NCBI RefSeq assembly: GCF_963678635.1
Contig: NC_087064.1
Location: forward strand, 19,764,509-19,828,508
DNA from: Symsagittifera roscoffensis
Taxonomy: Eukaryota; Xenacoelomorpha; Acoela; Convolutidae
Length of the DNA: 64,000 nt
Reading direction: 5' to 3'
Made by a program: the position numbers and the translations under genes. Positions 23,901-36,639 of the stretch are shown one piece after another; the first letter of the stretch is position 1, and each line of letters opens with the position of its first letter. Under the pieces are notes generated by a model. The model ran no database searches. It was not told the origin of the DNA and worked only from the letters and a program-made list of their open reading frames with translations.

Positions 23901-26900
23901 ACAATTGAGCTCAAAATTTTTCCATGGAAACTACGTTTTTGCTTTCGTTTATTTAATCAAAAGTGTTTCCCCAGGAATACCTGGTCAATTTCTTAGCAAC
24001 TCATGGCAAATGGACTTTTTTAATATAGCCCAACAACATTTGAGCAGATTGTTCTCTCTTCATTTTTTTTAACAGATAGAGTTTTTTGATAATCAGTACT
24101 TTAAGCAATCTTTGATAAAACACCATTTTGAATTGAAAAACAAGTTTTTAGAGATTACAAATTCTTTAAGTTTTAAAGAAATTTTTAAGAAGCTTTTTGT
24201 TATATTTCTTAACAATTGATTGGGTGGTCTCAGCGCACTTTTTCATTGATTAAAAGTGGCACATTTTTAAGAGGTTAAACATACAGGCTCTAATTTTTGT
24301 GAATGTTTTACGTTTGATTTTGCGTAAAAAATTTGTGAGTTTTTGCTCTCGTCAGGTTGTGTATAACGTCAACTCAATTTTAAAAAAATTCGTTCAATTT
24401 TTTCAAATTTTGGCTTTTCCAAATTATGATATTTGGATTAGTGCAAATTGTCGCCTTTCAAAAATGCTGCGATTAGTCGCTTGCGACCAATCGTCGCTTG
24501 CAACGAAATTTCGCCTCTAGTTTTTTTAGTCTAAATGCAAAGGAAAACAAAGGTAGTTGGTTTTTGTGAAATTAGCACCGAAGGCTCCAAACCAAATCTA
24601 AAAAAATACAAAAAAAATAAGAGTCGTTTTCCTCTGCGTGTGGTGATACAAAAATCTGAATGAAACACTGAAATTTACGAATATTTGACTTTCATTTTAA
24701 ATTAGGCATATTGAACAATAGTTTGGTGGAAAAGTAATCAAGAAAGAAACAAATGTCGAAAAACAATTTAAAAAACTTAAAAAATTTCAAGCAGCAGCTT
24801 GGCTTAATTGAATTTAGGCGTTCACGTCCTAAGCTATGAAAAAATAGGCTGTTTGAAGCCTGCTTGCTAGCATTATTTGATCGAATTTAGACTAAAAATC
24901 AAAAGGTCGAAGCCTGTTTTTCTCAATACTGGGACATTTTTTGTTCAGTTTTTTTAAGTTTTGTTCGATTAACAACTAAAAGGGTTTTAATATCATCTAT
25001 CACTCATCCATTCACATAATTATTTGTGATCCCTGACTTTGCGTGGAAAACCAAACAAAAAAAAACAAAAGAAATAAAAAACCAAAACACACCCAAATAC
25101 CAAATTCCTCCCCATTTTTCAAGGATTCGGAACAAAGAAAGAGTTTTTTAGAAAAAACCCGAACTGATAAAGTGCAAAATAATTGGCAACAATTGAGCTC
25201 AAAATTTTTCCATGGAAACCACGTTTTTGCTTTCGTTTATTTAATCAAAACGTTTCCCCAGGAATACCTGGTCAATTTCTTAGCAACTCATGGCAAATGG
25301 ACTTTTTTAATATAGCCCAACAACATTTGAGCAGATTGTTCTCTCTTCATTTTTTTTAACAGATAGAGTTTTTTGATAATCAGTACTTTAAGCAATCTTT
25401 GATAAAACACCATTTTGAATTGAAAAACAAGTTTTTAGAGATTACAAATTCTTTAAGTTTTAAAGAAATTTTTAAGAAGCTTTTTGTTATATTTCTTAAC
25501 AATTGATTGGGTGGTCTCAGCGCACTTTTTCATTGATTAAAAGTGGCACATTTTTAAAAGGTTAAACATACAGGCTCTAATTTTTGTGAATGTTTTACGT
25601 TTGATTTTGCGTAAAAAATTGGTGAGTTTTTGCTATCGTCAGGTTGTGTATAACGTCAACTCAATTTTAAAAAAATTCGTTCAATTTTTTCAAATTTTGG
25701 CTTTTCCAAATTATGATATTTGGATTAGTGCAAATTGTCGCCTTTCAAAAATGCTGCGATTAGTCGCTTGCGACCAATCGTCGCTTGCAACGAAATGTCG
25801 CCTCTAGTTTTTTTAGTCTAAATGCAAAGGAAAACAAAGGTAGTTGGTTTTTGTGAAATTAGCACCGAAGGCTCCAAACCAAATCTAAAAAAATACAAAA
25901 AAAATAAGAGTCGTTTTCCTCTGCGTGTGGTGATACAAAAATTTGAATGAAACACTGAAATTTACGAATATTTGACTTTCATTTTAAATTAGGCATATTG
26001 AACAATAGTTTGGTGGAAAAGTAATCAAGAAAGAAACAAATGTCGAAAAACAATTTAAAAAACTTAAAAAATTTCAAGCAGCAGCTTGGCTCAATTGAAT
26101 TTAGGCGTTCACGTCCTAAGCTATGAAAAAATAGGCTGTTTGAAGCCTGCTTGCTAGCATTATTTGATCGAATTTAGACTAAAAATCAAAAGGTCGAAGC
26201 CTGTTTTTCTCAATACTGGGACATTTTTTGTTCAGTTTTTTTAAGTTTTGTTCGATTAACAACTAAAAGGGTTTTAATATCATCTATCACTCATCCATTC
26301 ACATAATTAATTGTGATCCCTGACTTTGCGTGGAAAACCAAACAAAAAAAAACAAAAGAAATAAAAAACCAAAACACACCCAAATACCAAATTCCTCCCC
26401 ATTTTTCAAGGATTCGGAACAAAGAAAAAGTTTTTTAGAAAAAAACCCGAACTGATAAAGTGCAAAATAATCGGCAACAATTGAGCTCAAATTTTTTCCA
26501 TGGAAACTACGTTTTTGCTTTCGTTTATTTAATCAAAAGTGTTTCCCCAGGAATACCTGGTCAATTTCTTAGCAACTCATGGCAAATGGACTTTTTTAAT
26601 ATAGCCCAACAACATTTGAGCAGATTGTTCTCTCTTCATTTTTTTTAACAGATAGAGTTTTTTGATAATCAGTACTTTAAGCAATCTTTGATAAAACACC
26701 ATTTTGAATTGAAAAACAAGTTTTTAGAGATTACAAATTCTTTAAGTTTTAAAGAAATTTTTAAGAAGCTTTTTGTTATATTTCTTAACAATTGATTGGG
26801 TGGTCTCAGCGCACTTTTTCATTGATTAAAAGTGGCACATTTTTAAAAGGTTAAACATACAGGCTCTAATTTTTGTGAATGTTTTACGTTTGATTTTGCG

Positions 26901-27960
26901 TAAAAAATCTGTGAGTTTTTGCTCTCGTCAGGTTGTGTATAACGTCAACTCAATTTTAAAAAAATTCGTTCAATTTTTTCAAATTTTGGCTTTTCCAAAT
27001 TATGATATTTGGATTAGTGCAAATTGTCGCCTTTCAAAAATGCTGCGATTAGTCGCTTGCGACCAATCGTCGCTTGCAACGAAATGTCGCCTCTAGTTTT
27101 TTTAGTCTAAATGCAAAGGAAAACAAAGGTAGTTGGTTTTTGTGAAATTAGCACCGAAGGCTCCAAAACAAATCTAAAAAAATACAAAAAAATAAGAGTC
27201 GTTTTCCTCTGCGTGTGGTGATAAAAAAATCTGAATGAAACACTGAAATTTACGAATGTTTGACTTTCATATTAAATTAGGCATATTGAACAATAGTTTG
27301 GTGGAAAAGTAATCAAGAAAGAAACAAATGTCGAAAAACAATTTAAAAAACTTAAAAAATTTCAAGCAGCAGCTTGGCTTAATTGAATTTAGGCGTTCAC
27401 GTCCTAAGCTATGAAAAAATAGGCTGTTTGAAGCCTGCTTGCCAGCATTATTTGCTCGATTTTAGACTAAAAATCAAAAGGTCTAAGCCTGTTTTTCTCA
27501 ATACTGGGACATTTTTTTTTAAATTTTTTGAAGTGTAGTTCGATTCACGACTCAAAGGATTTTATTATAACATATCAATCGACCATTGCCATATTTATTC
27601 GTGGTTCAAAGTTTTCTCCAATGGCAAATGGAGTTTCTTATGTAGTCAAAATTTGAGCAGATTTTTCTTTTCAGTTTTTTAAAAACAGATAGAGTTTTGT
27701 TTGATAGTCAATACCCTAAATTTGTTTTTGATAAAGTACCATTTTGCAATTTTGGAGAACATACCTTTTTTGAAACTTTTTAGACTGTTTCAGAAGTTTT
27801 TTGTTATAATTTTCTTAGCAATTGACTAGGCAGTTTTAGCCTCTTTGTTTTCACGGACTACAATTGGCACATTTTTGAGGGATAAATTATCGGCCCAAGT
27901 TTTGCTGAATAAAACACGTTTGATTTTGAGTAAAAACATTATGAGCGTTTGCTGGCGTCA
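20976..27960 (+). repeat. Satellite-like array of about 1287-bp units
   Basis: The marker CTGCGATTAGTCGCTTGCGA recurs near 21917, 23172, 24459, 25746 and 27034. The last three steps are 1286-1289 bp and those units differ by only a few bases. The 5' units (20.9-23.1 kb) and the 3' tail (27.5-27.96 kb) are clearly diverged, as expected if the centre was homogenised recently. Each unit contains a 70-bp GC-rich block with the hairpin GTCGC-TT-GCGAC. The repeating ORFs of 60-105 codons have no conserved protein signal. Confidence 0.85.
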
Positions 27961-28039
27961 ATTTTTGTTTGAAGTCAACCCGATTTAAATAAATAATTGT
28001 ACCTTTATCAAAATTATAATTAACCATGAGCGCCAAACT

Positions 28040-28270
28040 TAGACGTTTCAACGATTTATAATCCACTATAATGATCAAACTTTACGTGACATTATAATAA
28101 ACTATAATCTACTTTAATTTATTATATTTTTTCCGTAAATCTCTTATAAACTCTTAAAATCTCTTATAATCTATTATAATCTACGATAATAGATTATAAT
28201 CCCCTTTTTATATCAAAAATTACATCATAAAAAATTAATTATAATGGATTATAAGTAAGCTAATCTGCAT
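28040..28270. repeat. TATAATC-rich palindromic DNA, left block
   Basis: Many copies of TATAATC and its complement GATTATA (for example AATCTATTATAATCTACG) form overlapping short palindromes. Matching sequence occurs at 29690-29945, so the two blocks may be arms of one fold-back element. Confidence 0.5.
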
Positions 28271-28455
28271 GAAAACACAGTAAATACCAAAATTAATTAA
28301 AGTTTCAGCAATAAAAACAAAATTACAGTTTCTTATAGTTCATATGTTCCCCCTGGTGAGATGGTGGTGTCTGAGTGTCGGAAGAATGTGTGAATATCCT
28401 GGGTGTCGGGTGAGTTTTTGAATATCCAGACACTGTAAGTAGGATGGTGGATGTA

Positions 28456-28690
28456 GGTAGGATGCTCATAGGGGCACGTACAGGGACACATATTCAGACG
28501 CTCACAGTGGCACACATAGGGACACATATTCAGACACTCATAGGAGCCTACATATGAACTCATACTCAGACACTCACAGGGGAACACATAGGGACTCATA
28601 CTCAGAAACTCCCAGGGGGACGTTTAGGGACACATATTCAGACACCCACAGTGGCACGCATAGGGACACATATTCAGACACTCTCAAGGG
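28456..28690. repeat. 36-bp minisatellite, about 6.5 copies
   Basis: The phrase ATTCAGACACTCA or close variants starts at 28492, 28528, 28564, 28600, 28636 and 28672, an exact 36-bp period. As 36 is a multiple of 3, long frames stay open on both strands: 12-residue repeats such as MCPYVCHCERLN (minus) and THRDTYSDT-type (plus). Nothing shows that either is translated. Confidence 0.9.
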
Positions 28691-28699
28691 CATCCCTCC

Positions 28700-29685
28700 A
28701 ACAGCCAACCGTTCACGCAATCACAACACCCCTCCGCAGATTGGAATCTTCACCCAATCCAGGTTAAGTCAAACCACCAACCGTTCACGTCCCCCGCACT
28801 CTCAACACAATACCCCCTCCTAACACAGCACCCCACCCCCTTCCAAAACCCAGATTGGTATTATTACCAGTATAACTATTAATTATTAACCCCCCCCCCA
28901 CCCCCAGGTTGAATTACTATAATAAGAATTACGTTGCCGAAAATCGTCAAGTTTTCAAACACTTCAAGCCTAGGTAACTTCCGGAAATTTAATTAAAAAA
29001 AAACTCATTCTGAAGTAGGTTCTCTGGAGGTCGCGCTTTAATTCAGTATAAATCAGTAAAAACGGTAAATGGTTTAAATAAACAAAAAAGACTTTTTAAA
29101 AAATTTATAGGATGCATGGTTCAGTCCCACCAGTAAAGTAAAAATTGATGCAGCGATTTTAATAGTCTTCTTTGTTCTTGAACACCCTTTACCATGCTAA
29201 CTGCCACTCCGGGCCATTTAAATTAAAATACAGTTATCGAGAAGCTGGAACGGTCAAAGTCAGGCCCCAGTAAAAGGTATCCCGGTAAAAGGTATCCCAA
29301 AAATTGAAGACCTTTCCCAGTAATTGAAAGGGGGACAATGGAAATAAATAGAGGAGTACTGCTATCCCATTAAAAGGGGTACAGTTATTCGATAATTATT
29401 ATTAATTTCTGCATCAAATTGTTCTTATTACTTTCGGTCTAAACTTCATCGGCTAAATGGTCGCTACCCTAGACAGACGTTGACTCAACGTAGATAGTAC
29501 TAATGACAAGACGTTTATTATCGTTTTTCTGCATTTTGACTTATTTTTGAGGTGGCACTATTTGAAGGTTTTGTTTTCAAAAAATTGTTTAAAAAATCGA
29601 ATTGAAAAAAATAGAAAAAACTGATACCAACTAAAATCACATAGAGCACATGAGTTCAAAACAAAATGAAGCAATGACGCTTGTT
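28700..29685. other. Noncoding, C-rich tract and short direct repeats
   Basis: It holds a C-rich strand bias with a poly-C run near 28890-28910. Short repeats GTAAAAGGTATCCC lie near 29273-29300. No exon was recognised. Confidence 0.4.
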
Positions 29686-29689
29686 GAAA

Positions 29690-29945
29690 AATAATGGACT
29701 ATAATCGATTATATTGGATTATAATCGATTGATATGGAGTATAATTCAAAAAATTTTGAGGAAAATTTTTTTAAAAAAATAATCGATTATAATCAATTAT
29801 AATGTTTTTTTTTTGTCTCGAAAGATGGTAAAGTTATAATCCATTTTAATATTTTATAATCAGGTCTTTTTGAATTTTATGGAGATTGACAATAAAAATC
29901 CATTTTAATCTATTATTTACTCTTTTTTACTGAGTGCGGGTACGA
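29690..29945. repeat. TATAATC-rich palindromic DNA, right block with GTGCGGG end
   Basis: Repeats of the type ATAATCGATTATA fill the block, which ends TTTTTTACTGAGTGCGGG at about 29940. That end is very similar to the terminus of the fold-back element at 45353-46441 (ATTTTTTATCAGTGCGGG). A matching left terminus near 28 kb was not found. Confidence 0.5.
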
Positions 29946-30095
29946 ACTAAGATTTTTCATTATCAATCAAAATAAAAAAAAGTTATCATAATTTAGCATT
30001 GAGTTAGCATTGGAACAACGCAAGTATTTCTGAGCACTATAGTATTTTTGCTCCTTTTCCAATTGCTAAAAACAGTATGTGTTTGTTTTATCCAG

Positions 30096-30335
30096 GGGCA
30101 GGCACAAGTGTTATCTGCCTTTGGACCATTTTTACTAATTTTCTTAAACTTTATAGTCATTATAAACGCACTTTGTCATGTACGTGTTAGCAGCGAGAAG
30201 TACGCTAATGAAGAAAGAAGAAAAAAAGCTATTGAAGAAACCTTTAGTTGGATGTTCTTAATTTCCACAGGTTTTTACGCAAAACTTTGTGATATCACAG
30301 ATTTATTTATGCAAACTTCTATGGTTCACATTTGA
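30096..30335 (+). CDS. Possible terminal exon, short membrane protein part
   Basis: A frame of 79 codons plus TGA follows a good acceptor (TTTGTTTTATCCAG). It codes for a hydrophobic helix (PFLLIFLNFIVIINALCHV), a charged segment (SSEKYANEERRKKAIEET) and a second less hydrophobic stretch (FSWMFLISTGFYA). This would suit the end of a transmembrane protein. The family is not recognised and no upstream exon was located, so it could also be a fortuitous ORF. Confidence 0.3.
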   Translation, partial: GQAQVLSAFGPFLLIFLNFIVIINALCHVRVSSEKYANEERRKKAIEETFSWMFLISTGFYAKLCDITDLFMQTSMVHI

Positions 30336-30339
30336 ATAA

Positions 30340-31420
30340 AAGATAGAAAATAATTTTCGATAGGATACTACCAAGCTAGCAATTTTTCACAATGGTTTTT
30401 CAAAGTGGGTATAGAAAAGGAACAAGTTGAGTAATACTTTTTAAAGCATAAATTAAATTTTAAGGCAAATATGCTTTAACGTTTCTATAAACGTGGGCTA
30501 AATAAGCCTATGATAGATTGGCGCAGGGTAGACTGGCACATGCTAGATTGGTAAATACGGTAAAGTGGCATTTAGTATAATGTCATACGTAGATTGGGCC
30601 AGGGTATACTGTCTGCTACCGTTGAATTCGAAAATGCGAGTCATACAATCTTCACTTGTGAAAAAATGCTAATTTTACACTCTGCAATTCCTTTGGTACA
30701 GAAAATCTTTTATGGAAATGTAATGGAAACAACCTGGTTATAGATTTATCACACAAAGAAAACAAAGAAAGTGGCAAACTTCTAGTTTTTGATTAAAAGT
30801 TTCAAAGACGCTAATTTTTTGAGTTTGAAAACTTATTTAATCCTGCATTGCCCAATGCATACATAAATATACGATACGAAAGAAATATTTTGGATCGTTT
30901 ACGAAAAAAGTTATCAAGAGAACCAAAAAAGTTTTTCAATTCCTGTGTATTCAGGACTACATATTGCCCTCTTAAACTAAGACTTGCATGCAAAAGTTTT
31001 TTGTGTTATGAAACGTTTGATTGAATTCTAAATTCATTTTGCCAACAAAAAAAATAACAGAAGATTTTTTCTGTACCAATTTTAAAACTAATTCATAAAC
31101 CCTATGATGTCGCCATCAAAAAAAAGCTAGTCGTGCAATTTCCAATTATGGAAGTTCTATAATTTGCAACTTCTATGCCAAAAAATTAAGCCAGGATGAG
31201 ACCATTTTAGCAAATATGTATGGAAACTGCGTGACTAGAACTTTTTGATAAGATCAGTTTATGGAATTGTATGACATAATTTTTGGTCTATGGAGGTCAA
31301 TCCGGTTGTTACAAAATAGGCATGCTGATCAATGAGGCCATGACAAAAATATTTGGTGTTCGTACTTACCCTGGTGAACTCCATTGTGACAGCATAAAAT
31401 TCAGGCGTATGTACTTAAAA
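30340..31420. other. Noncoding with small repeats
   Basis: Short repeats resembling GTAGATTGGCGCAGGGTA cluster at 30515-30612. Otherwise nothing was recognised. Confidence 0.4.
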
Positions 31421-31424
31421 CTGT

Positions 31425-31507
31425 TTTGCGTTAAAAAGTTCAAATTGAATTGAGACAGAATAATTCCATGCACCACTCAAGTTTTAACAATTAACAACAC
31501 TGCTCGT
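31425..31507 (+). repeat. Dispersed repeat, copy 1 (second copy at 33228-33327)
   Basis: TGCGTTAAAAAGTTCAAATT and following bases through ACACTGCTCGTAT are shared with 33228-33327, which has 17 extra bases. Sequence after CTCGTAT differs: the LINE fragment follows here, while CAGGGCAAAAC follows at the second site. Looser copies of CTCGTATCAGGGCAAAAC occur near 34270, 34353 and 39318. Confidence 0.7.
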
Positions 31508-32160
31508 ATAAAACTTCTATCGAGCAATAAAAGCTTTCATTTTATCAAACGTTCTATTCCATATCACATTCCATTTTCTGTTAAACTCATGTTCATCAAT
31601 ACTTGTGTTAAAAGTATTTTATTGTATGCTAGTCCTGTGTGGTTTCCCTCTTTAACTATGTTAAGGAAGCTTAAGAACTTCTACAGGAAATGTCTTACCT
31701 GGATTACAGGTCATTTACCTTATTTAAAGCAACTTTCTTTAACGAATTCGCTTCCCATATCCTTCACGCTTATATTTAACGACCTTATCCTTTTCCAAAA
31801 AATGTTAAATGGCGACTCAGAACTCCCTTTTGCTGCGTATTATTATTTAAAGTTGACGACATCAAGATCCAGCGCGTTGATGACAGTGAAAACGGCAAGA
31901 AGATGGTCAACCGAGACGTTCTTCACCCACCGAACAGCACGTGCCGTGAACTACATGCTGAAAACAACGGAGATCGACTTTTTCACCTCTTTGCGCCGTT
32001 TTCGCAGTACCCTCAAAGGCTTCTTACTAGAGCTCTCTAAACTCTTCAATCGTGAAAACTCATGCACTTGGTTTTTGAAGTGCCGTTGCTCTTTCTGTAG
32101 ATCTTAGTTTTTTACATATATTTGTTCATTTTTTAATATAAATTTTGCCTTATTTTTAAT
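31508..32160 (+). pseudogene. LINE ORF2 C-terminal fragment (CR1/L2-like)
   Basis: A frame running from about 31515 to the stop at 32105-32107 gives the post-RT part of a non-LTR retrotransposon polymerase: RSIPYHIPFSVKLMFINTC, then SILLYASPVWFPS, RKCLTWITG and a terminal CTWFLKCRCSFC. The last matches the CTW-x-C-x-C-x-x-C ending seen in the younger LINE at 49.5 kb, but the family is different. The RT core is missing, as in a typical 5'-truncated insertion. This segment has no internal stop and is younger than the minus-strand LINE remains at 41-43 kb. Confidence 0.75.
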
Positions 32161-32860
32161 AAGGGAATTAATTCTTTTTTTGTTTGTTTTGTTTGTTTGT
32201 TGTTTGTACTTGGGAATCTCCCACTTTTTTGGCTTTGGAATTATCAAAAATTTTTATTTTTAATTTCAAAAAAATTTTGTTTTATTTTTTGCTCTAAAGA
32301 CTTGCAACTTGGATCTCGTTCAATTCCTTTCAAAAAAACAACCCGATTCCATTTACGTTTTGCTTCAGTAAAAAAAGGCAAAAACTTTTCTCCAAAAATG
32401 AACTTCGGGGTTCTAGATAAATGAGCTTGAAACTATAGTTTTTGAAAGATTTTCTTACTCTGACGAAACGTCCTTAGTTTGCTTCTTTTTCCTACCAATT
32501 TTCCATCAAAGTGAGGAAATTTTATGCTCGGTTTTTTTTCTACTTACAACAAATTCCAGTCGAATCATTCTCATCGGGGGATCAATCCCTAGTTCTTCGT
32601 GGACTCAATTGTGTGCGCACGCAACTTTTTAAAATGACATGGTTGTATCTAAACCGCGCGTGCCACTTTGCTGTTGATTCATTCCCGTACCACTAAAAAT
32701 TTTTGTTTTTGACCTGAAATACTTTATATCTAATCTAAACTTCTGGTCGGAAATTCGTTTTGAAATGTGGAAATTTGTTTTAAAGCTGGGATTTTTCTAC
32801 TTCTCATTTTATATCTGATCAAAATTTAGCTCAATCTAGGCTACTTGTAGCTAGAAAAAA
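32161..32860. other. Noncoding, nothing recognised
   Basis: T-rich DNA downstream of the LINE fragment. Two ORFs of 61-75 codons show no recognisable motif. Confidence 0.3.
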
Positions 32861-32867
32861 AGGCTCC

Positions 32868-32942
32868 TCTTAAGGCTCGAACCACCCAACTTCTATTAAT
32901 AGGCGTTTATGCTAACCACTAGGTCACATACCTTGATGAAGA
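32868..32942 (-). repeat. tRNA-like SINE head or tRNA pseudogene
   Basis: The minus strand reads TGACCTAGTGGTTAGCATAA (A box region) followed about 25 nt later by GGTGGTTCGAGCCTTAAG (B box). Both promoter boxes are close to consensus, but the anticodon arm and acceptor stem do not close properly. It is a different type from the SINE at 12.7 kb. Confidence 0.6.
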
Positions 32943-33329
32943 TGAATAGTTTTAAAAAAATGATGAAAATTAACTTTTTTTTATACCAAGTGTTAATTTA
33001 CATTGTGTTGCTACTGATTTTGTGTAAACTCGAAGCATGTTTATCTCGTTGCGGGTGAGCAGTGAACTGATTTCAGTTTTTTTTCCAGAAACTGTTTATT
33101 TCAGAACAAGACAAAAAATATATCACTTCTGAGCAGAAAAAAAACGAGAAAAATTGTTTAGACAATCTATATACAATTTGGGTATGGCTACTGACTGTAA
33201 CGCGATTTATTTTGATGTGTTTAATTGTTTTGCGTTAAAAAGTTCAAATTGAATTGAGACAAGCTAATTGGACTGAATAATTCCATGCACGACTCAAGTT
33301 TTAACAATTAACAACACTGCTCGTATCAG

Positions 33330-35025
33330 GGCAAAACGTTGAATGTTTCGATATTTTTTAGGGTCTATCAAATAGTTTTCACTTTTTTTCGTGAACTTGA
33401 AATTTTCCAAAAAAAATGTTGCGAACATTTTGTGAGATTTTTTTTTTGAAAAATTACACAGAGCATGCTTTGTTAAATACAAAGTGATAAAGTTTGCATA
33501 GAGCCGGGTATTTGATAGAAATAGCAAGCTCCAAATCAGTTTGAAATGAGCTTCAAGTGGGATTAGGTCTCCGCTTTTGTGCTAATACCACAAAAAATAT
33601 CGCGCCTTAATTATTGCAAACCAGCAATTCTTAAGCCGCAAAGTTATTATTAAAATTGATTACAGGTAAAATATCTTTTTATAGCTCAAAATGCAGTTTA
33701 TTTTTTTTTCCTTTATGCGAAATCATATTTTTGGCTCATTTCGATCATTAAAACAACAGAAACAGAAAAAAATTAAAAAATAAGCAATAATCCTGAAAGA
33801 ATGCGTTAAATGGAATTCACAAACTTATTTTTAGCTATTCACGTACGCAAATAAGCGGAACTTTTGAGACAAAAAGTTCATGTGGAGCACGCACGTGCCT
33901 TGCAATCAAAACAGCAAAATGTGCTACTTCAAGGTGAATGTTGCCCCTAACAACATGTGCCTAAGCCAATAGAACGAAAACCCATTTTGGCCAAATTAGC
34001 CTTCTTGAAAATTTACATGAACTTATGTTTCAGTTCGAGCTCAAAACACTTATACTTTTTGGATGATATGAGAAAATTCTGTCAATTGCTAGTTGAAAAG
34101 TCAAAATTTTTCTGCAGAAAAAAAACTATCTGACCACAAGGTTTCGGTCATTTCGTTAAAACGTCTGAACAATTATAAAAAATATTCTCAACTGATATTT
34201 TCTTATTTTCATTAAAAATCGTTACTTACTCTAATCTGTATTAAACAAAAATTAAATGCCATAAAACTGCTCGTATCCGGCAAAACCCTGAATGCCCCGT
34301 CTGAATTTAAAGCTCTAAAAACATAATTTTATGCGATACGCAAACAAAGCGTGATTGCTCATATCAGGGCGAAACTCTGAAACTTCCAACTGCCCATTAA
34401 TTGGTCTCAAATAGTTTTGGGACAAAAACATTAACAAACTATAAACTTTACGGGCACTTTTCTACTCCCTCATATTTAATTTTTAAATTTTCTTTGCCGT
34501 AATGCGTGTTACTATGCCTGAACGCCTAATTACAAACGATTACGAAGTGTGCCAATTGGAACGAAGTGCGCGATAATTACGAAGTGCGCGATAATTCGCT
34601 GCGCGTTAAATAATGCGCGTTCCAGTTTCAGCATCAAGACGAGCAGCCTACATAGAATCGTTTGCAAGCTCGGCGGGACCCACAAAAGTCTATGGTTTAA
34701 TCGGCGAGAGTAAAAAAGTCTTTTGAAAATTGGTTTGAGTGAAACAAAACCACCTAGCATATATATCCCTCACTTTCTTTGAAACTGGGAACAAAAACTT
34801 TTAGAAACCAGTGAAATGGAACCAGTTAAGGGCCAGTCGGAACTTCCAGGGTATTGCCGATTTACATCATAACCACTGTTTAGTTTTACTTCTACTCATG
34901 ATGATAAAAATAAGGGACTTGAAAGTTAAATAGCGGTTTTTTTACATTGGACTCTGAAATCATTCAAAAATATCAAGAGGTAGTATTGGGTTCAGACATT
35001 TCAGTGTCAAACTATTTTTGAAAAG
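33330..35025. other. Noncoding with a short tandem repeat
   Basis: Near 34536-34600 the phrase ACGAAGTGCGCGATAATT occurs about three times in tandem. The rest is AT-rich with scattered copies of the CTCGTATCAGGG repeat. No exon was recognised. Confidence 0.4.
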
Positions 35026-35329
35026 AATCTGTTTGGAGGTCGAAACTGATCAAACTCAGAAAAGTTCAACTAGTGTTGACAGACTAGTCAGTACTTAGTC
35101 AACTGGTACGTTTTTGACGCTTAAATTGACAGGCTTTTTTTATTCACTTTTTCAAGCTGTCAGGAACAGACAGAGGAAAACCTAGTAATCGAGGCTATGG
35201 GTCGAACAAAGCAAGCGGGTGGACCAATAGCAAAGAAGCAAGGGTCCATCAAATTAATAATTTGAAATTAACTGCAAGCAGGAGAGGACAGGTTTCTTCA
35301 GTTGCTGTGGTACAACTTCAAGGAAGGTG

Positions 35330-35510
35330 GACTTCTTCATTTTTGATACATCATGCACTGGTCAAGGAGTGCGCAATAGGGCTGATATTTTGTTTTTAAG
35401 AGCTGAAAAAGAGACATTTGTGGAGAAACCCAATGGCACACTATCAAAGATTGAGGGCGAGGGATCTGTAGAACTAGAGATCAAAGACTGCCAAGAAGCT
35501 TGAGAAGTTA
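35330..35510 (+). pseudogene. Copia protease remnant
   Basis: The reading FIFDTSCTGQGVRNRADIL followed by LSKIEGEGSVELEI matches the pepsin-like retrotransposon protease, with D-T-S in the place of the catalytic D-S/T-G triad. The frame ends soon after at a stop near 35500. Confidence 0.6.
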
Positions 35511-35957
35511 CTATTTCCACGACGTGCTGTTTATACTGAGCTACAGTGTAAACTTGATGAAAGTAAGCTCAGTGGTGGCTAGATGGCCAAGCTTCATTGC
35601 CGCAGATTCTTCTCAGTTTATGGCACCAGATGGTAGGACAGCTGCCTAAAAAGCAGCATGGGAAGCTTCTCGTCCTGGAGTGCAAACCAAGAGGAGCACA
35701 ATGATTTTTTGACGAAGAGAAAGAGCAATAACTGTGCTGCAAATGCTATGGAACCGACACCTAGAGCGCCTCAATTAGCAGGATTTTTCACAAACTGCTA
35801 AAACAGACCAGCTAGAGTAATGCATTTTGTGTAAAGCTTTCAAGATACATGAAGTAGCAGTTCCTAAGAAGACTGACAGCAGAGCATCAGCAATGGACCA
35901 ATGGACCTTCAGCGAAAACGAATGTGAATGTTCGTCAAAAGCATTAAGGACATTTAA

Positions 35958-36420
35958 ATGGTGAAGCAAGAGTTCACAGTACCCAATACTGCTCGACAGA
36001 ATGGTACGTCGGACAGCTACAACAGAGTCATCACCGATATGACTCGATGTCATCTGGCTGAAGCATTACTACCAAAGTCCTTCTCTGTAAGGGCAAAGTC
36101 GTCAGCTGTGAGGGTTTGCAACTTGTGCTACACATCCACCAAGAAAAACGCGTTTTCACCGAAAAAGTTTTTACTATGAGAAACTATCAAAAATGAGTTA
36201 CTTGCGCGTGTTCGATTGCCTGGTGTACCATCTATATCAATGCTACAGCAACATTATTGGCTAGAAAGGCAAACGCATTAGCTACGACAAGGAGGAAAAA
36301 TCCTAATGCTGATGGATCTAGAGACAAGACGATTGGTGCAAGCCGGAAGCGTCAGGTTCAATGAGGACAACCTTCCAGACAATTTCAAGATTGATCATGA
36401 GCCCTTATAAATTCTGAAGC
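35958..36420 (+). pseudogene. Copia integrase remnant
   Basis: VKQEFTVPNTARQNGTSDS with TDMTRCHLAEALLPKSF matches the end of the integrase catalytic core (the Glu-containing segment, here altered) and the helix that follows. A second frame from about 36190 gives YLRVFDCLVYH, then GKRISYDKEEK and LETRRLVQAGSVRFNED, the copia-type C-terminal part. At least two frameshifts separate them. Confidence 0.75.
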
Positions 36421-36639
36421 TATTAATTGAGAGTTGGAGTGATAGTGCAATGCCAACAGACAAAACACCAAGCGCTCTTTTAGATCGACACAGCACATTC
36501 AGTATAGGCTACTGAAACGGACCAGCTCGACAAGAAAGCTGTAGTTTCATATTCTACTGAGCATCCACTGCAGAGCTTAATTGGACGAAGAACCCACCCG
36601 TTTGAAACAGACTGGCCTACACTCATGCTGCAGCGATTG

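Noticed and set aside
20885-27100. ORFs of 60-109 codons in the 1287-bp array
   Set aside because: Low-complexity Lys/Asn- or Phe/Leu-rich translations that change with single-base differences between units.
28333-28823. Collagen-like or Cys-rich secreted repeat protein
   Set aside because: Openness on both strands follows from a 36-bp period; no signal peptide or start context.
32868-32942. Functional tRNA gene
   Set aside because: No closing acceptor stem and a malformed anticodon arm.
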